NCBI GenBank assembly: GCA_004009845.1 | Contig: RMBW01000023.1 | Span: 310,001-374,000, forward strand | Length of the DNA: 64,000 bases | Direction of reading: 5' to 3' | From: Davidsoniella eucalypti | Taxonomy: Eukaryota > Ascomycota > Sordariomycetes > Microascales > Ceratocystidaceae | Shown here: piece after piece, positions 56,373 through 64,000 of the stretch | Numbering within the stretch: position 1 is the stretch's first letter | How the letters are laid out: each line of letters starts with the position of its first letter | Translations under genes and position numbers: made by a program | The notes under the pieces: model-generated | Told to the model about the DNA's origin: nothing | The model's input: only the letters and a program-made list of their open reading frames with translations | The model's database searches: none

Positions 56373-58701
56373 CGAAGATAGTTGTGTTAATTGCTTGGAT
56401 GGTATTAGCTAAGTGACCAAAAGTTGTTGAGGAAGAAGTTTGAGAAAGGAGAAACCACCTGGATGGGGAGAAAGGCCGTCTTCTTATACCCAAAGAATTG
56501 TATGGCCTGAGAAACGTCCTAAAAAAAGTCCTATATGAAGTCATAATTTACTAGGACTCGGACTTTAACTAGTTGAATTTGTAAGTGGAGTTTGCCAAAA
56601 TATTTGTACAAATCTTCTTTTAACATCAAATGAGCACTCGTACACAACTATTCAGAAATACTGCAGAAGGCAGCCATTGAATTTATTGATATGTAGTTTT
56701 TCAACAGGAAACATCTTGGTTCCGAAGTGAACAATGAGTACAGCGGCTTCATGAATTTCTAACTAGCAAGAAAAAATTCTTTAAGTTTGTATTAGTGAAA
56801 ATCCTTAATAAAGTAGTTATATAGAACTAGTTAGCTATATTACGTTTTTATCGAACATAAGTATGCTTATCTCAAAGGTCTATCATGCGATAGTTTAGCC
56901 TTATGACATAGTATTTAGCGTCTAAGATGGAACAAATTGCAAGAAATCTCTTAGTTTTGTACTTTTTGTAAATCTATCATTCCTACATACCAATAATCAT
57001 GGTATCAAATGGTGCAAAGTTTCATTTAGAAGATTTTCGAATAGTTTACGTGAAGCTTGATGCACGAAGAACAGTTTAGTACACCAGTAACTTAAACTCT
57101 TCCAAAGAAACTTCTTTAGTGGTCAATAGACATATATCATGAATAAAATAGTCACACAGGCAATGTCGGAAAGGGTCACATCCTTAGGTTGAAAACTTGA
57201 CAATAAATCTGCCAACGCCTAAGACTTCTTTTAGTGCATAAAGTGGCTAATAGTTGATATATCGAAGGCATTGAGAAGAACCTTCTTGCCTAGTGGCGTT
57301 TGAGAAGCGGAGGTGGGATTGGAAGCTTCAGTTGACACGAACTAGGAAGGGACAGAGGCACACAATCTAGAAAGATGATTTCGATTGTTGCCGATGGAGA
57401 GGAGAGCTAATAACTGTTGGAAAACGGGGGGAATAGGCCTATTTATACCCGTTACTATGCTATCTGCTTAGGTGTATATCTAAGCAAATACCAACTGGGC
57501 CTTAGCCCGTGACATTAGTAGCCATAGTAAAATGGATAGTATGTGGATAAAGAGTTGTGGCTGTGGTTCAACATTCGTGATGTAGTACAAGCAAATGCCA
57601 AGACTTTTAGCTTAGGGTCGGTTTCTATTGTTTCTTTAGAGAAACAAGATAGACTTATGAACGGCGGAAATAGGCTATTCATATATGTTTATGTTTTCAA
57701 TGCAAATCATCTCACTTCGCTATGAACAGAGAACCGGCAATGTAGTGCTGCACTCCTCATCACCTAAGTGAGTTGTAGACTGGTGACATTGTCATTTGAT
57801 ATAGTCCAGTTACATTAGCTATAATATAGCAAGTCGACGAAGTAGCGATCAAGGTCATGGTGAGCCACACTTCCTTATACTAGCTATGTTTCTGCTTACT
57901 CTCGTAAGACAAATATAGTTAAGCAACAGAATGCGGTAAAAGTAAGGCTTAACTAGTGGGAAACATAGTGAGAACTACCGTTAAGTAGATTAGCGGTTAA
58001 CTGATATATGTACATGTAATATACGAATGGTTTGTTTATATTTCTGTTCTTGTTGTGTAGACATCTCATAGTATAGCCCCTGATCTCAGAAACATGTAAA
58101 ATCAATCTGATTATAGTATCACTTTACTATCTCTGACCATCATCATTTTCTTGCTTTGGATATAAATCACCAATTGCCCAGAAATACAAGTACAATCGTG
58201 ATAGTTGTCGTGATAGTTGTCGTGTGCTAACCGTGTCAGAGCCTCGCTTTCGGCATGTCCAGAGGTCTGAGCTTATACAGACTTTTAGGACTTCAATAAA
58301 ATTAGGACTTTAGCTATCATGTATTTTTCTTTAATGAGAAGGCCATCGTTGAAAATGGTCTGATTTGGCTACTAGGCCGATTGGACGTCATTTAAAGGAC
58401 TTTCCTTTCAAAATTGGCCACAGCAGTCTATAAAAAGGCGTCACAGTCCTGTTTTTGGTTTTTTTTTCTTTCCATCTTTCATCACCATCGATTCATTGAC
58501 TTACAGTCCATTCTTGATATAACCAGCTTTTATTGATTAGAATTATACCTTCTTCTTCCCATTTTCTCTTACAAGATTAATCATCTTATAGTTTGTCAAC
58601 TCGCTAACTCCAAACAACACCATCTTTTTACAATTCACTTTGAAATTTGATCTAGTATGTATCTCCCATTCTTCTGGCTCTATATCAGTGAATCTAACAT
58701 C
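56373..58701. other. AT-rich intergenic region and promoter of the 58.7 kb gene
   Basis: No supported gene. A TATA-like GGTATAAATAGG lies on the minus strand near 57440, but only broken short frames follow it. The right end contains the promoter and leader of the next gene. Confidence 0.5.
58428..58439 (+). promoter_or_regulatory. TATA box of the 58.7 kb orphan gene
   Basis: TCTATAAAAAGGC followed by a T- and C-rich leader of about 200 bases. Confidence 0.55.
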
Positions 58702-59787
58702 ATGGAAGCCGATTTCAAAATGAACGACACCGAGGCTCAGATCCGCACCAGTGTCAACACCGTTCTCGGTGTTGGCGCCTACGAGTCTCTGGCAGTTTCC
58801 GGACTTGGCCACCTCGATGAGGACAATTACGACGAGGCCCAAACCAGCTGGGCCCAGAACGCCTTAGATCTTGCAAAGCAGGATCAGGCCATCTGGGCCA
58901 CTTCTACAGTCTTCCTTGCCCCCCGCAGCGTCGCTGTAATCCCTGAGGTGTCTGGTGACATCGAGGATGGAACTGCCCAGAGCGAAGGGCAATCTGAGCT
59001 AGTGTCTGAAGAGCCGGATCTAGACGTCGACAGTGGAGTTTCCGACTACTCCGACTCCACACCAGCTACCCCACTGCTGGAGGCTGTCATACCTGAGGGT
59101 GGATTGATCCGTGCCATCAGAGAGGCCGAGCTAGCAGCCTTCACACTAGCTCAGGAGTGGTACTACTATTACGCCCAAAACAGTACGTGCCTCTACCAAG
59201 ATCCTCAGGGCTGGCTATCCTATCAGCCCGTCCAAGATAGCAAACCCAGCAGCTATCAAGAGGGCGGACTGTACTGCATACCAGTCTGCTCTCAACACGA
59301 GGATTTTGGGTTGCCCAAGGTCTGCGGGTTGTCCAACGCCTGCGGGTTCATGCCCTCCCATGATCGCGTTGTTGAACACGCCTCAGCGACGAGATACGTG
59401 AGCGCCTTTAAGCCTGGCAATATCTTGCCGGTTTCAGCGATGCCCGACCTGTCGGCTGGCAACTTCTCTGTTGTCATATCCATGGCATCCCCCATTTTCC
59501 GCGGCAAGAATTCCTACCCGGAGGATCACCCCGTGAAGGAAATTGGTGACGGACCTTGGTGGCTCCGAAGCAACCTCACGCATCGTGTCATCACGGTTGA
59601 TGTGGCGCACAACCCGTCATACGAGAGCGACGGAAAGCTCGTGAACGTCCGGATCCTCGTCGAGCCTGCGTTTGGCGACAAGATGGAGGGCATCGATGAG
59701 CAGATCAAAGTGATGCTGCATCGAATGTCCGACTTCGTCATAAGAGGCGAGATAGACTTGGACGGGCGGAGAGCTTTCGTCGCTTGA
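58702..59787 (+). CDS. orphan protein of about 361 residues
   Basis: The open frame begins at an ATG at 58657. A second ATG at 58702 has a much better context (ACATCATGG) and is preferred here; the upstream start would add 15 residues. The N-terminal half is acidic with helical stretches (EAQIRTSVNTVLG, NALDLAKQDQAIW) and an acidic Ser-rich linker. The C-terminal half is Tyr/Trp-rich and globular-looking: EWYYYYAQNS, CGLSNACGFMPSHDRVVEH, GDGPWWLRSNLTHRVITVDV, VNVRILVEPAFGD. There is no signal peptide, membrane segment or known catalytic motif. The ORF is clearly richer in G and C than its AT-rich flanks and has a TATA box and leader, so it is likely a real gene. No family was recognised. Confidence 0.65.
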   Translation: MEADFKMNDTEAQIRTSVNTVLGVGAYESLAVSGLGHLDEDNYDEAQTSWAQNALDLAKQDQAIWATSTVFLAPRSVAVIPEVSGDIEDGTAQSEGQSELVSEEPDLDVDSGVSDYSDSTPATPLLEAVIPEGGLIRAIREAELAAFTLAQEWYYYYAQNSTCLYQDPQGWLSYQPVQDSKPSSYQEGGLYCIPVCSQHEDFGLPKVCGLSNACGFMPSHDRVVEHASATRYVSAFKPGNILPVSAMPDLSAGNFSVVISMASPIFRGKNSYPEDHPVKEIGDGPWWLRSNLTHRVITVDVAHNPSYESDGKLVNVRILVEPAFGDKMEGIDEQIKVMLHRMSDFVIRGEIDLDGRRAFVA

Positions 59788-60301
59788 GTGCTGAGTTGAT
59801 GAGGTGGTGAGGTTGGTGAGACACAGGTGAGCAGGCATGAGCTGGAGGCATAGACTGGGCTGGGTATCTAATCGGGATTGGGTCGATTTTATGATGTTTA
59901 AATAGAGTTTTGGATTTTTTTGTTTTGTTTTGTTTCAATCTATCAGTTATTTACACATATCATCCCTTGCATATACCAATTGTAAATATCTCTATATTGT
60001 GGAATAGCCATTGAATGTCTCTGCTCTAATCTAGAATCTTGTTTTCCTCAGCAGTTCCAACCCTTCATTGGAACTTGGTGCTCACATGATCATTACGAGG
60101 ATGACTTTGGCCCTTCTTTGCATAGAAGTTCTCGCAGCAAGTGCCTTTGGGAACCTAGTAATCATCCCATAATAGGCAACAGCACGAAGTTCTGGGAGGA
60201 GCAATTGTGCAATGTCTTGGAAAAACTGTGGGAGCAAAACATAGGCCTGTGAGCGTAGTAAAAGGGATGTTAGCATATGAAATTTCCCAATGAACTCTAC
60301 T
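59788..60301. other. 3' region of the orphan gene and AT-rich spacer
   Basis: No gene seen. Confidence 0.5.
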
Positions 60302-60915
60302 GTTCGGCTAAGCTTCAATGCCAATTGAGCAATTTCGTATATATACCAAAATCTCGTGATTTTCCTATTTGACACCAAGCTTATGTTATATTAAATATGT
60401 CCTATAATGTGTGAAGTTCTGGGTAAAAGAATTTGTTATCATAAGTCGCTCTTGTAGCTGTTATTATTGCTCTTGCTAGTCCCCAATCGATTTAAGCATA
60501 TGCGATGTTTAACCATGACTTTTTTTTATATTTGTTTATATTTTTTTATTCATTTATCTTATGGAGCTATAGAGCTATGAAGATAACCATGACTATTAAT
60601 CACGTTTCTATTAGAAGTATATAGACAGATACAAATCTGCCGGTTGTAGTATAGCTAGCCATAGCCACAGCCTAGATACAACTGTACTATATCCACACTA
60701 CTTTCGATGGTGTCCAGTATACCCACTCCCGGATACTTCCACACGTTTATTTTCGTCATGTCCTAATTCTTGTGAGTGAGTTCTGACTTTTAGGCCTTTA
60801 CATAGTAACATATTTGCCTCTATGAATTTATTGCTATCTATAAGTTGGGGAGAATCTTCTCTGCTTCTTGAAAAATATTTTCTTCTCACACACTTCACAC
60901 TTCTCCAGATCAACT
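60302..60915. repeat. repeat X, copy 2, with a 63-bp insertion
   Basis: Aligns with 40944-41466. Differences are scattered substitutions, loss of an 18-base stretch present in copy 1 (near 41173-41190), and a 63-bp insertion at 60521-60583. The promoter-like right end is kept. Confidence 0.75.
60521..60583 (-). mobile_element. 63-bp A-tailed retroposon-like insertion, copy 2
   Basis: Absent from repeat X copy 1 and flanked by an 11-bp direct duplication (TAACCATGACT at 60510-60520 and 60584-60594). On the minus strand it starts TCTTCATAGCTCTATAGCTC and ends in an A-rich tail of about 30 bases. The size, tail and duplication fit target-primed insertion of a very short RNA or of the extreme 3' end of a LINE. 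Confidence 0.75.
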
Positions 60916-61852
60916 CAGAATCACGGCTTGATTTCGACCAGAACCTCCAAATCAATTCAAACACCACACGCCATTCAATATAAGTGACTATTAGTCTTCT
61001 CCTCCGAGGTACGCTCATTTCGCTTTAAACGATAAAACTACAGGTTTTGTCTAGCACATTTGCTAGCTTATCAGAGTCTTTATGTGTAGCTCTCTAGCAC
61101 TCAGTACTGTCTTGTAGCTTTACCTTCTTGTGTATCTAATTCCATAGCTAATCAATTCTTGATACATCCTTCCATCATTAAATATAATAGCATGAATTTC
61201 TGTTCTTGTGGTGTATTGACCCAGAATGGCGGCATTAGGGGCAACAAAAACTCCAAGTCAGTGCCAGGACTATTTCTAACACTTGGATTTTTGTAGATTC
61301 TCATATTGCCTTTGTAGTCTTTCTCAATAATATTAGGAAGGATATAACTTGTAAGAATCAGAGCGTTTCGAATTGGGTTGAACACATTGTGCAACATTTC
61401 GTTTATGTTGGAAATTAGAAGTTTGATATCACAATAAAAATTGGCCATCAATCATGTATGATGCTGCGCTCTGGCTGAGTCTGATGTTGATATCTTCAAC
61501 ATGAATGATGGTAGGACCATTGAAACGATCATGCTGGCAGCTGATGCTCTGGATTTAGCAGAGGAAGACTGGCGTTTATGTTCTCGTTTTTTTCTTTTGG
61601 GAGGTTTCGGTTACACTTTTACATATTCTCTGTGGGTTTTGAATACATTTTGAAAGCTTTTGGTATATAATGTATATATGCCCAACACTTGCATTTTCAT
61701 AGCTCTATAGCTCTATAGCTCCATACTAGCCCTACTTCTGGCTGTGATAAATTTATACACGACAATTCAACTATAAAGACAAACCTCCATCGAGATGGAC
61801 AATATTTAGTATGGTATAACTATATTAAGATTGTCACAGCAACATTAGTGTG
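60916..61852. other. AT-rich spacer with small ORFs
   Basis: Two small unassigned frames: a minus ORF (ATG at 61448, end 61152, 98 codons) and a plus ORF of 50 codons at 61501-61653. Neither resembles a known family and neither has clear promoter support. A tail-less head copy of the small retroposon-like repeat lies at 61699-61726. Confidence 0.4.
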
Positions 61853-62951
61853 TCGTCTATCTATGTAATAATAGTTAGTGCTATTGGAAAGGAAAATAAG
61901 GTGCATAGAATTTGGGAGGATAAAGATAATATATGTAAGTATTACTATTTATTTCAATTAGGTTCTTTAGTTGTAAGAAGAACGACAAGACTAATATGAC
62001 ATTTCAAATTATGAACATCTTTAGGTACTTATACCATTAGAACAACATGACATTAGGTTGTTGGGATTTAGCGCTCACATGATTGAGAAAACAACAAGTG
62101 AGGTGGTTGCAACTGGCACAATTCGTATTTTAATACTGAACTTACATAGTAATCACTTTCTGTGGTATCTGTAGTATATATTGATCACTGAATGGTTCCC
62201 GAGTTACAAAGCAAGTTGAGATCGTGGCTAAAATATAAGAGCAAAGACCAAGATTATTGAGAAAATGTTCTGCATAAACAAGTAAGAAGAATGGTAGTAG
62301 CAAAATCAACAGTGATCAATGGCTTACAGTAAGTTATGTACGTAGTTCTAAAGTAATGTTACATTACAAGGGAAATGTCACAATGTAAGACGTGTATATA
62401 TAGGAATATAGGCGATGGTAGAACTTCTAACGTGATGCTAGCATTAAGATCAAAGATTGTAGAGAGCAAGCATTAGCAGTAGGTTGTTAAAAAAAGTTTA
62501 ATAAACGATGGGTTGTGTTATTGAGTATCAAGAGAAGAGTAGATTGGCTAATTAACAGAGAAAGAGTTATGGATAAGTCACAATTGCAAGCTAGGCGATT
62601 GGGAAATGGTTGTGTAATCAGTCACTGAAGTATAGTTCTTTAGATAGTGCAAATGTTGGCTTTTAAGGTTATCGAAGAAATGATGTTATTGTCAGCCAGT
62701 AAGATAGGACAATTCATCGAGTGCCTCAAGTTGGGTGCATCAAAAATGACAAAGGTCGAAAAAAGAAAGCGAGAATGGACAGCAGCATTGGGAATATGTG
62801 CTGGTCGCTCTTAAAGATCCACGACGAAGTGGAAAAGTTCGTCTTTAGACGAGGGGGGTACCGTGAACTCAAAGTACGGAGGTTGTATACAGCGTCATGG
62901 ATATGACGTAAGAATTAGGGAAAACTACAGCAAAAAAGGTGCACAAAGACC

Positions 62952-62956
62952 AAAAA
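62952..62956 (-). terminator. Pol III T5 terminator of 5S copy C
   Basis: Five T on the minus strand right after the 5S. Confidence 0.75.
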
Positions 62957-62957
62957 G

Positions 62958-63076
62958 ACATACAACACCCGGTATTCCCACGTGGTCACCCACCGTAGTA
63001 CTGATCGAGCGCTTGATAGTTTAACTAGGGGAGAGCGGACGGGATCCCGTGCTTTCTATCAGCTGTGGTCGTATGT
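62958..63076 (-). rRNA. 5S ribosomal RNA, copy C
   Basis: 119 nt, apparently identical to copies A and B, with the same TATA-like box and T5 terminator. Confidence 0.92.
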
Positions 63077-63090
63077 TGAGAGTTTGGGGC

Positions 63091-63354
63091 TTAGAAGACA
63101 TTATAAAGGAACCACCGAAAGCCGACCGGGACCCTCCGTGTCAACGGCCGGTAGCATCTCGGACTCGCTCTTCTTGACTTTTGTGGACCGGCCACCTGTA
63201 CACGAAACAAAAGATTGCCACTCTTTTTGTCGTATTCTGCGGAAAGTGCCTGCTGGTGGACATTTACAAAGCCCTTGATGGCGGCAGCGACAGCTTCGGC
63301 TTCCGTAGTCGGCTTGCCCGGCGGCAATGAAGAGCCATTACTTTGAACTCTCAT
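63091..63354 (-). pseudogene. module ORF, copy C (shortened)
   Basis: An open frame from ATGAGAGTTCAAAG with 87 codons. The first 33 residues match copies A and B (VQSNGSSLPPGKPTTEAEAV). A deletion joins VHQQ directly to ALSAEYDKKSG, and the end reads in the frame FRVQVAGPQKS instead of the copy B frame. The stop lies past the 5S TATA box, so the frame overlaps the 5S promoter. Function unknown; it may be a remnant. Confidence 0.45.
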
Positions 63355-63941
63355 TACTAAGTAGATTCTGCAGCCCAAAGTGTGCTTTGTTATTCTTTGT
63401 GGAAGATAGTATGATAGAAATTAAAAATAAAACGGCGATGCTGGATTCCGTTGGAATCACATTGAAAACAAAATAGGAAGAATTTTGGTGTTTGGGAAGA
63501 CAAAACTGCAGGCTGAATATTTATTCTGTATAGCCAGCTCCCAAATGGGCAGCTTCCATCTGCAGATAGATGCAAGCAACTAAAATAGAATAGACATAGT
63601 AAAAGAAAGAAAAAAAAGACCCGCAATTACTCAAAAGAACATGAAAAAAGTATTGCCGGTATCACACAAATTAGCCCAAGTTCTGCTAGGCTAGCTGATG
63701 CATCAAATGCAACAACCCGTAAACTATGTGAATAAATAAAGCCCTATTTATGTATGATATATACTTCTATTAAAGCATGAATGAGATATGCTGATGAGAG
63801 TCTTGCAATATGATTATGACTAGAATGCAACCCCAAGCCATAGGCAGAAACCTTGGTGTCATTATCCATCTCACGTGACTCGTCATGTGACGGCATATCA
63901 GCTGCTATAAGGGTTGCCAAATCCGTGTTTGTACTACAAGT

Positions 63942-63990
63942 TTTTATTTTTATTTTTAATTCATTAATCTTATGGAGCTATAAAGCTGTA
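63942..63990 (-). repeat. short A-tailed retroposon-like repeat, copy 3
   Basis: TTTTTATTTTTATTTTTAAT then TCATTAATCTTATGGAGCTA and TAAAGCTG. Same core as 30961-31010 and 60521-60583. The window ends before a right flank can be judged. Confidence 0.55.
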
Positions 63991-64000
63991 GATGTACTGC

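Larger units (their letters stand above)
61853..63921. repeat. 5S-bearing repeat module Y, copy C
   Basis: Aligns with 38337 to about 40660 of copy A, without the SINE and with an in-frame deletion of roughly 130 bases in the module ORF. The G run has 6 bases. Similarity stops at GGGTTGCCAAA (63921), close to a small A-tailed repeat. Confidence 0.85.

Noticed and set aside
57240..57450. TATA-like box with a short following frame on the minus strand
   Set aside because: No usable ATG follows, and frames are broken by stops within a few codons to a few tens of codons.
28435..64000. Heavy repeat-induced point mutation as the cause of the AT-rich region
   Set aside because: The repeat copies are not saturated with CpA to TpA changes, the helicase frame keeps normal composition and its stops are TGA. 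Light or old RIP cannot be excluded.
1..64000. Telomere repeats (TTAGGG arrays) or CRISPR-like arrays
   Set aside because: Only scattered single CCCTAA units and no regularly spaced repeats were seen.

Overview
The window looks like chromosomal DNA of a filamentous ascomycete (Pezizomycotina, probably a Sordariomycete). The reasons are short introns with GT..AG ends and CTAAC/CTGAC branch sites, a hypha-type GT2 synthase, an eEF3/New1-family ABC-F ATPase, a membrane-anchored GH3 beta-glucosidase, an OrsD-RecQ type helicase, a Fot/pogo DNA transposon and dispersed 5S rRNA genes. No species name can be given from the sequence alone.

Left part, about 4.0-28.4 kb: an ordinary genic compartment with six well-formed protein genes. 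These are a GT2 glycosyltransferase (+, four exons), an eEF3/New1/Elf1-like ABC-F ATPase (-), a GH3 beta-glucosidase (+), an MFS transporter (-, two exons), a long coiled-coil protein (+, with a last intron that starts inside the stop codon of the unspliced frame) and an ochratoxinase-like amidohydrolase (+). GT2/ABC-F and GH3/MFS are convergent pairs; ABC-F/GH3 diverge from one 1.65 kb intergenic region. They look like independent housekeeping and metabolic genes, not a cluster.

Right part, about 28.4-64 kb: an AT-rich, gene-poor, repeat-rich accessory compartment. It holds decayed genes: an intradiol dioxygenase-like gene, a PI-PLC-like phosphodiesterase and a possible regulator relic. It also holds a 1,424-codon OrsD-RecQ helicase frame interrupted only by three TGA codons, and an internally deleted pogo/Fot element with perfect 49-bp terminal inverted repeats and a TA duplication. 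Two copies of a tRNA-derived SINE and several copies of a tiny A-tailed retroposon are present.

The most distinctive feature is a dispersed repeat module (three copies, at 38.3, 54.8 and 61.9 kb). Each copy carries one 5S rRNA gene with an upstream TATA-like box and a T5 terminator; the three 119-nt 5S copies appear identical. Each is preceded in the same orientation by a decayed ORF of about 125 codons that, in one copy, ends inside the 5S TATA box. In one copy a SINE with a 13-bp target duplication is inserted just upstream of that box. A second repeat (X, two copies) carries promoter-like sequence.

Three possible living genes lie among the repeats: a 50-residue secreted peptide with a dibasic site, a GC-rich orphan with a C2H2-like C-terminus, and a GC-rich orphan of about 361 residues. 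All calls come from reading the sequence; no database search was run.
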